Assembly: GCA_035063785.1 (NCBI GenBank)
Contig: JAPSFS010000001.1
Location: 186,001 to 250,000 of the forward strand
Source: Comamonas_C sp026954015
Lineage (GTDB): Bacteria; Pseudomonadota; Gammaproteobacteria; Burkholderiales; Burkholderiaceae_C
Direction: 5' to 3'
Length of the DNA: 64,000 nucleotides
Under the pieces are notes generated by a model. The model saw nothing but the letters and a program-made list of their open reading frames with translations, was not told the origin of the DNA and made no database searches. This document shows positions 18,111 to 27,251 of the stretch, piece by piece (the first letter of the stretch is position 1; each line of letters opens with the position of its first letter). A program made the position numbers and the translations under genes.

Positions 18111-18171
18111 TTCAAACAAGACAGGGCTCCAACGCTTGTCCAGCAAGCGCAAACAGCTATAAATCAAGTAG
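18111..18171. repeat. Dispersed hairpin repeat, copy A (between paaA and paaB)
   Basis: CGCTTG (18133-18138) and CAAGCG (18144-18149) form the stem, flanked by GGGCTCCAA on the left and ACAGCTATAAATCAA on the right. Same orientation as copy E at 52.4 kb and opposite to the copies at 29.3, 32.5, 44.1 and 63.0 kb. It interrupts the otherwise tightly packed paa operon immediately before the paaB start, so the transcript carries the hairpin and it may tune the paaA:paaB ratio. Confidence 0.75.
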
Positions 18172-18177
18172 TAATCG

Positions 18178-18495
18178 ATGACTGATATTTCCGGGGATAC
18201 CGCGCCACCCGCCAGCGCCGAATGGCCGCTGTGGGAAGTCTTCGTGCGCAGCAAGGCGGGGCTCGATCACAAGCACTGCGGCAGCCTGCACGCCGCCGAC
18301 GCGAAGATGGCGATCCAGATGGCGCGCGACGTCTATACCCGCCGCCAGGAGGGCACGAGCATCTGGGTCGTGCCGTCGAGCGCCATCGTCGCGAGCGATC
18401 CGGGCGACAAGGACATGTACTTCGACCCGGCCGAGGACAAGGTGTACCGCCACCCCACGTTCTTCAAGCTGCCCGAATCCGTCAACCACATGTGA
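18178..18495 (+). CDS. paaB: Phenylacetyl-CoA epoxidase subunit PaaB
   Basis: A 105-residue small subunit that bridges PaaAC pairs in the epoxidase. Family signatures are WEVFVRSK-like (here LWEVFVRSKAGLDHKH) near residue 20, VGSLHA-like HCGSLHAADAKMAIQMARD, and a C-terminal YRHPTFFKLPE. The ATG at 18178 directly follows the hairpin repeat, and no strong ribosome binding site is visible. Ends in contact with the start region of paaC. Confidence 0.95.
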   Translation: MTDISGDTAPPASAEWPLWEVFVRSKAGLDHKHCGSLHAADAKMAIQMARDVYTRRQEGTSIWVVPSSAIVASDPGDKDMYFDPAEDKVYRHPTFFKLPESVNHM

Positions 18496-18506
18496 GGGCG
18501 GCCGCC

Positions 18507-19280
18507 GTGCAAAGCATACGCATCGGTCGCGATCCGGCCTTCCACTACCTGCTGCGGCTGGGCGACACCTGCCTCATCCTCGGCCAGCGCATCAGCGAAT
18601 GGTGCGGTCACGCGCCCATCCTCGAAGAAGACATCGCGCTGTCGAACATGGCGCTCGACCTCATCGGCCAGGCGCGCGCGCTGCTCACCCGCGCGGGGCA
18701 GGTGGACGGGCGCGGGCACGACGAAGACCAGCTCGCCTTTCTGCGCGCCGAGGGCGACTTCCTCAACGTCACGCTGGCCGAGCTGCCGCGCGGCGACTTC
18801 GCCGTCACCTGCGTGCGCAACGCGATGCTCGCGACGCTGCTCAAGCTCCTGTGGGAGCGGCTGCAGACGTCGAGCGACGCCGAACTCGCGGCCATCGCCG
18901 GCAAGGCGGTGAAAGAGGCGCGCTACCACCAGCAGCACGCGGCCGACTGGGTGGTGCGCCTGGGTGACGGCACCGCCGCCTCGCGCGCGCGCACCGAGGC
19001 GGCGCTGGAGCAGCTCTGGCCCTACACCGCCGAGCTGTTCGAGGCCGACGCCGTGGACGAGGCCGCGCTCGCGAGCGGCCTGGGCCCGCGCTGGGCCGAC
19101 CTGCACGGCGCGTGGCTGGAGCAGATGCGCGCCATCCTCGCCGCGGCCGGTCTGGCGCTGCCCGAGGGCGAGATCAAGTTCCGCAGCAGCGGCAAGCAGG
19201 GCCGCCACAGCGAGCACATGGGCTACGTCCTCGCCGAGATGCAATACCTGCAGCGCAGCTACCCCGGAGGCGTGTGGTGA
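18507..19280 (+). CDS. paaC: Phenylacetyl-CoA epoxidase structural subunit PaaC
   Basis: A 257-residue ferritin-like subunit that pairs with PaaA and lacks a full diiron site. Typical stretches are LRLGDTCLILGQRISEWCGH, EEDIALSNMALDLIGQAR, and KEARYHQQHAADWVVRLGDG. The GTG at 18507 was chosen because GAGGGC lies about 10 bp before it; a GTG at 18492 that overlaps the paaB stop is an alternative. The 3' end overlaps paaD by four bases. Confidence 0.95.
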   Translation: MQSIRIGRDPAFHYLLRLGDTCLILGQRISEWCGHAPILEEDIALSNMALDLIGQARALLTRAGQVDGRGHDEDQLAFLRAEGDFLNVTLAELPRGDFAVTCVRNAMLATLLKLLWERLQTSSDAELAAIAGKAVKEARYHQQHAADWVVRLGDGTAASRARTEAALEQLWPYTAELFEADAVDEAALASGLGPRWADLHGAWLEQMRAILAAAGLALPEGEIKFRSSGKQGRHSEHMGYVLAEMQYLQRSYPGGVW

Positions 19281-19801
19281 GCGCGGCCCTCAAGCCGCGG
19301 GCCAGCGCGCGCGTGCAGGCCGCGTGGCAGGCGCTCGAAGCGGTGGCGGACCCTGAAATCCCCGTGATTTCGCTCTGCGACCTGGGCGTGGTGCGCGACG
19401 TGCGCGAGGCGGGCGCGGTGCTCGAGATCGTGCTCACGCCCACCTACTCGGGCTGCCCCGCCACCGAGGTGATTGCCCACGATGCGCAGGCCGCCGTCGA
19501 GGCCGCGGGCCTGGGCCCGGTGCGCACGCTGCTGCAGCGCGCGCCCGCCTGGACGACCGACTGGATCAGCGCCCGCGGGCGCGCCGCGCTGCGCGAATAC
19601 GGCATCGCGCCGCCGGGCCCGGTGCCGCTCGAAGACGCGCGCCCGATCTGCATCACGCGCCGGCGCCAGCCGCCCGTGCCCTGCCCGCGCTGCGCGAGCA
19701 CGCGCACCGAGCGCATCGCGCCCTTCGGCTCCACGCCGTGCAAGGCGCTGTACCGCTGCCTTGCGTGCCACGAGCCGTTCGAACACTTCAAGCCGATATG
19801 A
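19277..19801 (+). CDS. paaD: Iron-sulfur assembly-type factor PaaD
   Basis: A 174-residue MIP18/DUF59-family protein needed to mature the epoxidase. The N-terminal domain has ADPEIPVISLCDLGVVRDV and TPTYSGCPATEVI with the conserved cysteine. The C-terminal zinc-ribbon has CPRCASTRTERIAPFGSTPC and CLACHEPFEHFK, as in full-length PaaD. The GTG start overlaps the paaC stop (GTGA) with GGAGG at the right distance; the stop overlaps paaE (ATGA). Confidence 0.94.
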   Translation: MSAALKPRASARVQAAWQALEAVADPEIPVISLCDLGVVRDVREAGAVLEIVLTPTYSGCPATEVIAHDAQAAVEAAGLGPVRTLLQRAPAWTTDWISARGRAALREYGIAPPGPVPLEDARPICITRRRQPPVPCPRCASTRTERIAPFGSTPCKALYRCLACHEPFEHFKPI

Positions 19802-20883
19802 GCGTCATCTTTCACCCGCTGCGCGTGCGCGCGATCGAGCCGGACACGGCCGAGGCCGTCATCGTCTCGTTCGACGTGCCGCCCGCGCTGCGCGAGGTCT
19901 TCGGCTTCATCCAGGGCCAGTACCTTACGCTGCGCGCGCAGGTCGACGGGCAGGATGTGCGCCGCTCGTACTCGATCTGCGCGGGCGTGGACGACGGCGA
20001 GCTGCGCGTGGGCGTGCGCCGCGTGAACGGCGGCGTGTTCTCGCACTGGATCAACACGCGCCTGAAGGTGGGCGACACGGTGCAGGTGATGGCGCCGCAG
20101 GGGCGCTTCTATCTGCCGCTCGACGCGCATGCGCACCGCCATTACCTCGGCATCGCCGGCGGCAGCGGCATCACGCCTATCCTCTCGATCATGAAGACCG
20201 TGCTCGCGCGCGAGCCCCACAGCCGCTTCACGCTGCTGTACGCCAACCGCACGCTGCAGTCGACCATGTTCAAGGAGGAGCTCGAAGACCTCAAGAACCG
20301 CTACCTCACGCGCGTCGCGCTGCACCACGTGTTCTCGGGCGAGCCGACCGACGTGCCGCTCAACATGGGGCTGATGGACCGCGCCAAGGTGGGCGAGTTC
20401 CTGCGCGCGGTGGTGCCCGCCGCGCAGGTGGACGCGGCCTTCATCTGCGGGCCGTTCCAGATGAACGACGAGGCGCAGGCCGCGCTGCAGGCCGCGGGCA
20501 TGCCCGGGGAGCGCATCCACGTCGAGCGCTTCGGCGTTGCGCTGCCCGCGGGCGGCCAGGTGGGCGCGGTGGAGCACCGCGCCGCCGCGGGCGACGCCGA
20601 GCGCGCGAGCATCACCATCATCCGCGACGGCCTGAGGCGCGAGTTCGGCTTCAGCGGCGAGCAGGCGAGCATCCTCGACGCGGCATCGGCCGCGGGGCTG
20701 GAGGTGCCGTTTTCGTGCACTTCGGGCGTGTGCGGCACGTGCCGCGCCCGGCGCCTCGAAGGCGAGGTGCGGATGGAGCGCAACTTCGCGCTCGACCAGG
20801 GCGACCTTGCCGCGGGCTTCGTGCTCACCTGCCAGAGCCGTCCGCTCACGCCGCGCGTCGTGCTCTCGTTCGACGAGCGTTAG
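19798..20883 (+). CDS. paaE: Phenylacetyl-CoA epoxidase reductase PaaE
   Basis: A 361-residue NADPH:ferredoxin-type reductase. Domain order is FAD barrel (DVRRSYSICAGVDDG), nicotinamide domain (GIAGGSGITPILSIMK, AFICGPFQMNDE) and a C-terminal [2Fe-2S] domain with CTSGVCGTCRARRLEGEV and a last cysteine in VLTCQSRP. It passes electrons to the PaaA diiron centre. Translationally coupled to paaD. Confidence 0.96.
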   Translation: MSVIFHPLRVRAIEPDTAEAVIVSFDVPPALREVFGFIQGQYLTLRAQVDGQDVRRSYSICAGVDDGELRVGVRRVNGGVFSHWINTRLKVGDTVQVMAPQGRFYLPLDAHAHRHYLGIAGGSGITPILSIMKTVLAREPHSRFTLLYANRTLQSTMFKEELEDLKNRYLTRVALHHVFSGEPTDVPLNMGLMDRAKVGEFLRAVVPAAQVDAAFICGPFQMNDEAQAALQAAGMPGERIHVERFGVALPAGGQVGAVEHRAAAGDAERASITIIRDGLRREFGFSGEQASILDAASAAGLEVPFSCTSGVCGTCRARRLEGEVRMERNFALDQGDLAAGFVLTCQSRPLTPRVVLSFDER

Positions 20884-20922
20884 ACGCTCGCCCAGCAACG
20901 GTTTCAAAGGGAAAGCACCACA

Positions 20923-21570
20923 ATGTCACGGGGACGGGCAGCAGGTTACGAAGAGCAGCGCGAGCAGATCCTGCTGCACGCCGCGCGGTTGTTCGCGCAG
21001 CACGGCTACCCCGGCACCTCGATGAACGAGGTGGCGCAGGCCTGCGGCCTGTCCAAGCCTTCGCTCTACCACTACTTCCGCGACAAGTACGACCTGCTCG
21101 TGCACATCGCCGAGAGCCACATCGTGCGCCTGCGGACGCTGGTGGACGAGGTGATGCACGAGCAGCTTGCGCCCGAGGCGCGGCTGCGCGAGCTGATCCA
21201 CCGCTTCGTGCGCGAATACGCACAGGCGCGCTACGCGCACCGCGTGCTCACCGAGGACGTGAAGTTCCTGCGCCCCGAGGACGCCGAGCGCATCCTGGGC
21301 ACCGAGCGCGCGGTCGTCGCGGCGTTCGCGGGCACCATTGCCGAGCAGTGGCCGCACGTGGGCAAGGCGCAGCTCGCCAAGCCCACGACCATGCTGCTGT
21401 TCGGCATGATCAATTGGATGTTCACCTGGTTTCGCCCCGAGGGCGAACTGGACTACGAGGCGATGGCACCCGTCGTCGCCGATCTGTTCTGTGGCGGCGC
21501 GCCGGCGCTCAAGGCACCCGCCCGGAAGACGCCGCGCAGACGCGCGGCGAAGGCGCAGGGCTCAGGGTAG
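20923..21570 (+). CDS. paaR: TetR-family repressor of the phenylacetate genes, PaaR
   Basis: A 215-residue regulator. The N-terminal TetR helix-turn-helix reads HGYPGTSMNEVAQACGLSKP followed by SLYHYFRDKYDLL. The C-terminal ligand domain and a basic tail (KAPARKTPRRRAAKAQ) follow. TetR-type PaaR proteins in beta- and other proteobacteria repress paa promoters and respond to phenylacetyl-CoA. It lies 39 bp after paaE, so it is probably autoregulated with the operon; the most likely target is the palindrome at 12233-12254. Confidence 0.88.
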   Translation: MSRGRAAGYEEQREQILLHAARLFAQHGYPGTSMNEVAQACGLSKPSLYHYFRDKYDLLVHIAESHIVRLRTLVDEVMHEQLAPEARLRELIHRFVREYAQARYAHRVLTEDVKFLRPEDAERILGTERAVVAAFAGTIAEQWPHVGKAQLAKPTTMLLFGMINWMFTWFRPEGELDYEAMAPVVADLFCGGAPALKAPARKTPRRRAAKAQGSG

Positions 21571-21659
21571 TCCCGACTGACGCGTACCCCCGACCTGCCT
21601 CACCATTGCCCACCCGCGAAATTTCGCACTTCAACCATCTCGAAAGAAGGAGACTCACC

Positions 21660-22814
21660 ATGAAACTGCGCTGGACCCCCATCGCTCTCGTTGCCGCGGG
21701 CCTGATCGCCGCCAGCGGTGCCGCGCTGGCCGACGTCAACGTCGGCGTCACGATCTCGACCACCGGGCCGGCCGCCTCGCTCGGCATCCCGCAGAAGAAC
21801 ACGATCGCGCTCATGCCGCACACCATCGCGGGCGAGAAGATCAACTACATCGTGCTCGACGACGGCTCGGACACCACCGCGGGCGTGACCAATGCGCGCA
21901 AGCTCATCAGCGAAAACAACGTGGACATCATCCTCGGCTCCAGCACCACGCCGGTGTCGCTCGCGATGATCGACGTGGTCGCCGAGGCCAAGACGCCGAT
22001 GATCTCGGTGGCCGCGTCCGCCAAGATCGTCGAGCCGGTCGATGCCAAGCGCCACTGGGTGTTCAAGACGCCGCAGAACGACATCATGATGTCGCTCGCG
22101 ATCGCTGAGCACATGGCCAACGCGGGCGTCAAGACGGTGGGCTTCATCGGCTTCTCCGACGCCTACGGCGAAGGCTGGGCGCAGGAGTTCCAGAAGGCGG
22201 CCGACCTCAAGAAGATCAAGATCGTGGCCAGCGAGCGCTACGCCCGCACCGACACATCGGTGACTGGCCAGGCGCTCAAGATCAAGGCGGCCAACCCCGA
22301 CGCGGTGCTCATCGCCGGCTCGGGAACGCCCGCCGCGCTGCCGCAGACCGCGCTCAAGAAGATCGCCTACAAGGGCAAGTACTACCAGACGCACGGCGTG
22401 GCCAACAACGACTTCCTGCGCGTGGGTGGCAAGGACGTCGAGGGCACCATCCTGCCCGCCGGCCCGGTGCTCGTGGCCAACCAGCTGCCCGCGTCCAACC
22501 CGGTGCGCGCCTCGGCCCTCGCCTACGTGAATGCGTACGAGAAGGCCTACGGCAAGGGCAGCGTCTCCACCTTCGGCGCGCACGGCTGGGATGCCGGCGT
22601 CCTCATGACCGCCGCGGTGCCCGTTGCGCTCAAGCACGCCAAGCCCGGCACGCCCGAGTTCCGCTCGGCGCTGCGTGACGCGATCGAGGGCCTCAAGGAA
22701 GTGCCTGGCGCGCACGGCATCTTCACGATGTCGCCGACCGATCACCTCGGCCTGGACCAGCGCGCGCGCGTGATGGTCACGATCGAGAACGGTCACTGGA
22801 AGTACCTGCCCTGA
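21660..22814 (+). CDS. Leu/Ile/Val-type ABC substrate-binding protein, orphan
   Basis: A 384-residue periplasmic binding protein of the LivJ/LivK type. It has a clear signal peptide cut after ALADV-like AALA, then NVGVTISTTGPAASLGIPQKN, the usual family opening. The inner segments VDIILGSSTTPVSLAMIDV and FSDAYGEGWAQEFQK are typical. GAAGGAGA gives a strong ribosome binding site. No permease or ATPase genes are adjacent; the next genes are on the other strand. Its position at the end of the paa cluster suggests an aromatic-acid ligand, with transport subunits elsewhere. Confidence 0.88.
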   Translation: MKLRWTPIALVAAGLIAASGAALADVNVGVTISTTGPAASLGIPQKNTIALMPHTIAGEKINYIVLDDGSDTTAGVTNARKLISENNVDIILGSSTTPVSLAMIDVVAEAKTPMISVAASAKIVEPVDAKRHWVFKTPQNDIMMSLAIAEHMANAGVKTVGFIGFSDAYGEGWAQEFQKAADLKKIKIVASERYARTDTSVTGQALKIKAANPDAVLIAGSGTPAALPQTALKKIAYKGKYYQTHGVANNDFLRVGGKDVEGTILPAGPVLVANQLPASNPVRASALAYVNAYEKAYGKGSVSTFGAHGWDAGVLMTAAVPVALKHAKPGTPEFRSALRDAIEGLKEVPGAHGIFTMSPTDHLGLDQRARVMVTIENGHWKYLP

Positions 22815-22835
22815 CCCTGCGCGGCAGGCGTGCGG

Positions 22836-24464
22836 TCAGCGCCCGATGCTGACCGTGCCCTGCAGCGTGGTTTCGGTGAACGCGTCCACCAGAATGGCGA
22901 CGCGCACCGTCCACCGGCCGGCGGTCGGCACCAGCACCTTGTCCGCGCGCCACACGCCGGGGCGCACCTCGGTCGCCTGCGCGTGCAGCGCCTCAATGCC
23001 GACAGCGGGGTTGGCAAGCGTGTAGCGCACCTCCCGTGCGGCCAGCGCCCCGGACGCGCCGTGGATCGACGCGGTGATCGCGACCGGCCCCACGCGCGCA
23101 GGCGTGACTTGCAGATCCACCATCGCACGCGGGTCGTGCAACTGCACCTGCACGCTCTCCTGCGTGTGCGCTGCGTGCACCAGCGAGCGTGGCGGCACCG
23201 TGAAGCGCCACAGCGCCACCACCGCGAGGATGGCGAGCAGCACGGCGGTTTCCACCGCGATCGAGCGCCGCAGCTGCTGCGCGGCATTGGCTTCGCCCTT
23301 CGCCACCGCGTCCGTGAGGCGCCAGCGGTTGAATGCGGCCAGCAGCAGCACCAGCGCCACCAGCGCGAGCTTGAGCGCGAGCACGCGGCCGTAGTCGGTG
23401 GTGAGCAGTGCCTTGGGACTGCCCATCTGGATCGCCGCGAGCACCACCCCCGCGAGCACCAACGCGCCCAGCGGATAGACGATGAGCCGCGAGAAGCGCG
23501 CCAATGCGGGTGGCCCGCTGCCGCCCGCGCGCAGCGCAGCCATCAGCGGCAGCAGCGCGCCCACCCAGAGTGCGATGGCCGTGGCGTGCAGGAACACGGC
23601 GGGCCGCGTGGCCCACTGGGGTGGCGCGGTGCTCGCGTGGCCGCTGGCTGCCAGCGCCAGCCCCACGCCGATGAGTGCCAGCAGGCTCGTGGCCCGCGCC
23701 GCACCCGGTGCGCGCACGCGGCGGGCGATGAGCGCCAGCACGATCGCGCCTGCGGCGATGCCCAGCGTCACGCCGTAGGGGCTGCCCGCGCCCGCGCGCC
23801 AGGCGTGCCAACCCAGGCCCTGCGCCGGGCCCAGGCCCAGCATGTCCGCGCCCTGCAGCCCGGCGGACACGGCAGCGCTCAGCAGCCCGAGCGCCAGCGC
23901 CGCGCCGATTGCGTGTCCCGCAGCGCCCTCCGTTGGCGCATGGCCGGGCACGAGCCATGTCTCGGCAAACGCGCCGCCCACGCCGACGAACAGGCCCAGG
24001 TACAGCACCACTCGCGCGAGCCAGATCGCCCCCGCCAGCGCGGCGGGCATGGGGGCCGAGACCGGCGCGGGCTGGACGGCCGCCGTGCCCACGGCAAACG
24101 CCACCACGCCCGCGACCGGGTGGCCGTCGGCGGAGATCACGTGCCAGCTCACCGCATGATGGCCTTGCCCCAACGGCGGCAGTTGCACGGTGAGCACGGC
24201 ACCGTCCGCGTGGATGGCGCGCGGCGCGAGCGTGCTGCCGTCGGGCTCGACGAGCTCGACGCGCGTGGGCGTGACGTCCTCGTTGAAGTGCAGCGTGAGC
24301 GCCTCGGGCGGCTGCGCGAGCACGCTCGCGTTCGCCGGTTCGGAGTGCACCAGCGACGCATGCGCCCACGCGGGCGCGCTGGCCAGCGCCAGCCACAGCG
24401 CGGCGGCGAACAGCAGGCAGATGGGCCAGATGCGCGGGGCGCGCACCGCCGGTGCAGCGTTCAC
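22836..24464 (-). CDS. CopC-CopD fusion, copper binding/transport membrane protein
   Basis: A 542-residue protein with a signal peptide, a CopC-like periplasmic beta domain (ahead of AHASLVHSEPANASVLAQPP, with a second histidine in QGHHAVSWHVISADGHPVAG), eight or so membrane helices of the CopD type (residues about 130-410) and a C-terminal periplasmic beta domain. The same order occurs in YcnJ-type proteins linked with copper uptake. The N-terminal histidine after signal cleavage is the expected Cu(II) ligand. The GTG start overlaps the YcnI-like stop (GTGA), so both are translated together. Last gene of the copper operon. Confidence 0.88.
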   Translation of the reverse strand: MNAAPAVRAPRIWPICLLFAAALWLALASAPAWAHASLVHSEPANASVLAQPPEALTLHFNEDVTPTRVELVEPDGSTLAPRAIHADGAVLTVQLPPLGQGHHAVSWHVISADGHPVAGVVAFAVGTAAVQPAPVSAPMPAALAGAIWLARVVLYLGLFVGVGGAFAETWLVPGHAPTEGAAGHAIGAALALGLLSAAVSAGLQGADMLGLGPAQGLGWHAWRAGAGSPYGVTLGIAAGAIVLALIARRVRAPGAARATSLLALIGVGLALAASGHASTAPPQWATRPAVFLHATAIALWVGALLPLMAALRAGGSGPPALARFSRLIVYPLGALVLAGVVLAAIQMGSPKALLTTDYGRVLALKLALVALVLLLAAFNRWRLTDAVAKGEANAAQQLRRSIAVETAVLLAILAVVALWRFTVPPRSLVHAAHTQESVQVQLHDPRAMVDLQVTPARVGPVAITASIHGASGALAAREVRYTLANPAVGIEALHAQATEVRPGVWRADKVLVPTAGRWTVRVAILVDAFTETTLQGTVSIGR

Positions 24465-24994
24465 GGCTTTTCCGTCGGCAGCAGGCGCAGCGCGGGCGCG
24501 GGCATTTCCAGGCGCGTGCGCTGGCCCGCGGCGGGCACCTCGATCCAGCGCTCCGCCGCGTCCCCGCAGGTTTGGACCACCGGAAAATACAGCGGCGTGC
24601 CCGGCGGCAGGGACGAGGCGATCTGGCTGCTGAAGGCGAACTCGTCGTAATACTCGTCCGGCAGCGGCCCGCCCGACCAGGTGATGGTGCGCACCCCCTC
24701 GGTCAACTGCGCGCCGTGGAAGGCGTAGGCCTGCGCGTACTTGCCGTGCGTCATCGTGATCTGCCAGCCCGGCTTGGGCTGGGGCTTGACGGCGATCACC
24801 CCGGCGGGGATCTGCACGCTCAACTGTGTCGTGGCCGCGCCCTTGCAGCCGTGCGGCACGCGCAGCACCGCCTTGTAGCTGCTGCCGACCTGTGCCTGCG
24901 TGGTCTGCAGCGTGACATGCGCCTGCGCCGTGCCGGCGCACAGCGCTGCGCTGGTGAATGCGAGCAGGGTCAGACCCGTGGTGGAAATCTTCAT
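24461..24994 (-). CDS. YcnI-like (DUF1775) periplasmic copper-associated protein
   Basis: A 177-residue secreted protein. The signal peptide ends AGTAQA and the mature protein starts HVTLQTTQAQVGSSYK; an N-terminal histidine is the copper ligand in YcnI homologues. VPHGCKGAATTQLSVQIP and KPGWQITM are DUF1775 signatures. No C-terminal membrane anchor is seen, unlike the Bacillus protein. It lies between the TonB receptor and the CopC-CopD fusion and overlaps the latter. Confidence 0.9.
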   Translation of the reverse strand: MKISTTGLTLLAFTSAALCAGTAQAHVTLQTTQAQVGSSYKAVLRVPHGCKGAATTQLSVQIPAGVIAVKPQPKPGWQITMTHGKYAQAYAFHGAQLTEGVRTITWSGGPLPDEYYDEFAFSSQIASSLPPGTPLYFPVVQTCGDAAERWIEVPAAGQRTRLEMPAPALRLLPTEKP

Positions 24995-25009
24995 GATCGG
25001 TTCCTGATA

Positions 25010-27103
25010 TCAAAATTGGTAGCGCATGCCGGCGTAGATGCTGCGCCCCGTGCCCGGATAGAAGGTAGCAACCGGGGCGGCGCCTGCATCGAGCACCGGC
25101 GCGAAGTCGGCGACGTAGCGCCGGTTCGTGAGGTTGCGCAGGTCCACGTAGAAGGATAGGCCGTCCTTCAGCGTCGCGCCGAACTTCAGGCCCAGCAGCG
25201 CGTAGCCCGGCGTCTTCAGGGTGTTGGCGTAGTCCACCCAGGCGCCGCCGGGCACCCAGTCCAGCGTGGGCGTGATGTAGAAGCCGTCGGCGCGCGCATA
25301 GGTCAGCGCCGTGCGCAGCACGTTGCGCGGTGCGCCCGGGATCGCGTTGTCGCCATGCTGCGGGTCGCCCTCGAAGCGGAAGTCGCTCCAGTTCCACATC
25401 TGGCTCAGTTCCAGCCGGTCGCCCGCGTTGGGTGCCAGCAGGTTGCGCGCCAGCGTGAGCGTGGCGCCCAGCTCGATCCCCTGGTGCAGGGTGCGGCCCG
25501 CGTTGAAGGTCGCTGCGGGGATGGCCGGGTTCACCGTGTACTGCAGCATCTCGCCGCGCACCTGCGAGCGGTACCAGGTCAGGTCCCAGCGCAGCGGCCC
25601 CTGCTCGCCGCGCGTGCCGACCTCGGCCGTCCAGGCGCGCTGCGAGGCCAGCGGCGTGAAGCGACTCGCGGCGCCGAAGGTCTGCGTCAGGTCGGTGAAG
25701 TCGGGCACGTCCTGGCTGCGCGTGAGGTTGGCGAAGACCTGCAGGTGCTCGCGCGGCGTCCACAACAGGCCGATCTTCGGGTTCAGGCCGCTGTAGGTGA
25801 CCTCGTCGGATGCGCCGCTGCCCAGGTCGGTGTAGCGCCGCTCGTGGCGCAGCGCCTTCAGGCCCGCGACCACGGCCAGTTGCGGTGTGACGATGCTGCG
25901 GTTTTCCAGGTAGACCTCGGCGTTTTGCGCTTTCTGGCGCGAGTCGAGCGTGGGCGCGCCCGCCGCGCCGCCGACGTTCACGAAGCGCTGCGCGTGGTAG
26001 CTGCCGCCCACGAGGCGCGCGCCCAGCGTCAGCTCGTTGCGCTGGTCGCCCAGTTGCCACGCGCCGCGCCAGCGTGGCGCGAGCCCCCAGGTGTCGCCGT
26101 TCGTCGTCAGCACCTGGAAGATGGGGTGGAACATGTCGGTGTGGATCAGCCAGCTGTCCACGTCCAGCTGCCCCTGGCCGAGCGCCACGCTGGTGCGGTT
26201 GGCGAGGCGCTGCACGCGCATGTCGCGCGCCTGGTCCTGCGCTACCACGCCGGCCCCGGCCTGGCGCGGATCGCCCAGCGCATCGGCCAGCGTGAGCGTG
26301 CCCGGCAGCAACTGGTTGGTGGCGTACAGGCCGAGGTAAAAGCGCGTCTCCGCCGACGGCCCGAACCGGTAGCCGAGGTTGCCGTTGAACTGCCCGTAAT
26401 TGCCGGTTTCGTGCGCGCGCCAGCCGTCGGCGTGCGAAGCGGTGAAGTTGGCCAGCAGGTCCAGGTTGCCGAGCACGCGCGAGACCTGGCCGCTCGTCTG
26501 CACGCTGCCAAAGCTGCCGCCCGAGACCTGCACGATGGCGGGCGCGAGCGCGGTGTAGGCCGTGGGCGTGACGAAGTTGACCGCGCCCCCCAGCGTGGAC
26601 GCGCCCATGCCCAGCGCGTTGCCGCCCTTGTAGATCTCGGTGGCGCGCAGGCCCATGGGGTCGATCTCGTAGAAGTCGCCGCTGCCGTCGGCCAGGTTGG
26701 TCGGGATGCCGTCCTGCAGCAGCTCGATGCCGCGCACGTGGTAGCCGCGCGCGATGCCCGAGCCGCGCACCGACAGGCGCATCTCCTGCCCGTAGCGGTT
26801 TTGCGTGAGCACGCCGGGCGCGTCCCGCAGCACGTCGCGCAGGTTGGACTGGTAGCGGTCCAGCAGCGTGGCGTTGTCGATGAAGCCGACGGAGCCGGCG
26901 GTCTGCTCGATGGTGTCGCGCAGGCTGGCGACGCTGGGCACCGTGGGCGAGCCGGGCTCGCTGTCGGTGACCGTGACCGTGGGCAGCGACGGCGCAGCGG
27001 AGGCGGGGGGCGAGGATTGCGCGTGCGCCGCCGCGCAGCACGAGGCGGCGAGCAGGGTCCGCCAGGCGTTTCGTGCGCATGGGGCGAGAGAGTGGAGGGC
27101 CAT
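25010..27103 (-). CDS. TonB-dependent outer-membrane receptor, probably for copper
   Basis: A 697-residue outer-membrane protein. The start at 27103 has AAGGAATTC upstream and gives a signal peptide ending AAAHAQ. The plug domain follows (residues about 45-170), with VTVTDSEP as a TonB-box-like segment, LRDVLRDAPGVLTQN, and GGNALGMGASTLGGAVNF. The rest is beta-barrel and ends in the usual aromatic residue (YAGMRYQF). The gene order with DUF2946, YcnI and CopC-CopD proteins is the main reason to suggest copper or a copper complex as the substrate; iron chelates cannot be excluded. Confidence 0.88.
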   Translation of the reverse strand: MALHSLAPCARNAWRTLLAASCCAAAHAQSSPPASAAPSLPTVTVTDSEPGSPTVPSVASLRDTIEQTAGSVGFIDNATLLDRYQSNLRDVLRDAPGVLTQNRYGQEMRLSVRGSGIARGYHVRGIELLQDGIPTNLADGSGDFYEIDPMGLRATEIYKGGNALGMGASTLGGAVNFVTPTAYTALAPAIVQVSGGSFGSVQTSGQVSRVLGNLDLLANFTASHADGWRAHETGNYGQFNGNLGYRFGPSAETRFYLGLYATNQLLPGTLTLADALGDPRQAGAGVVAQDQARDMRVQRLANRTSVALGQGQLDVDSWLIHTDMFHPIFQVLTTNGDTWGLAPRWRGAWQLGDQRNELTLGARLVGGSYHAQRFVNVGGAAGAPTLDSRQKAQNAEVYLENRSIVTPQLAVVAGLKALRHERRYTDLGSGASDEVTYSGLNPKIGLLWTPREHLQVFANLTRSQDVPDFTDLTQTFGAASRFTPLASQRAWTAEVGTRGEQGPLRWDLTWYRSQVRGEMLQYTVNPAIPAATFNAGRTLHQGIELGATLTLARNLLAPNAGDRLELSQMWNWSDFRFEGDPQHGDNAIPGAPRNVLRTALTYARADGFYITPTLDWVPGGAWVDYANTLKTPGYALLGLKFGATLKDGLSFYVDLRNLTNRRYVADFAPVLDAGAAPVATFYPGTGRSIYAGMRYQF

Positions 27104-27251
27104 TGAGAATTCCTTGAGCAGCCCGGGCGCGTCGATGCGATCGCGCGTGCGCCCGTGGCATGAAAACGTATGAAGCGCGCCGCTGTGCCCGCGCAGCGGC
27201 AATGCGCGGCACGATAGCGGTGGCGTGCGTGGCGAAGCGTGGCTTCGCGGG

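Noticed and set aside
19473..21659. A plus-strand frame running through paaE and paaR into the binding-protein gene
   Set aside because: The true binding-protein start (signal peptide and ribosome binding site at 21660) is clear. The upstream part is Arg-rich shadow.
22812..22838. Nested inverted repeat at the convergent ends of the binding-protein and CopC-CopD genes
   Set aside because: Short arms (5 bp each) and no T-run; overlaps the coding end, so it may be chance in GC-rich DNA.
22836..27212. A single 1458-codon minus-strand frame spanning the whole copper operon
   Set aside because: Only its 3' part (the CopC-CopD fusion) has recognisable protein features. The rest lies out of frame with the TonB receptor and YcnI-like genes and is a shadow.
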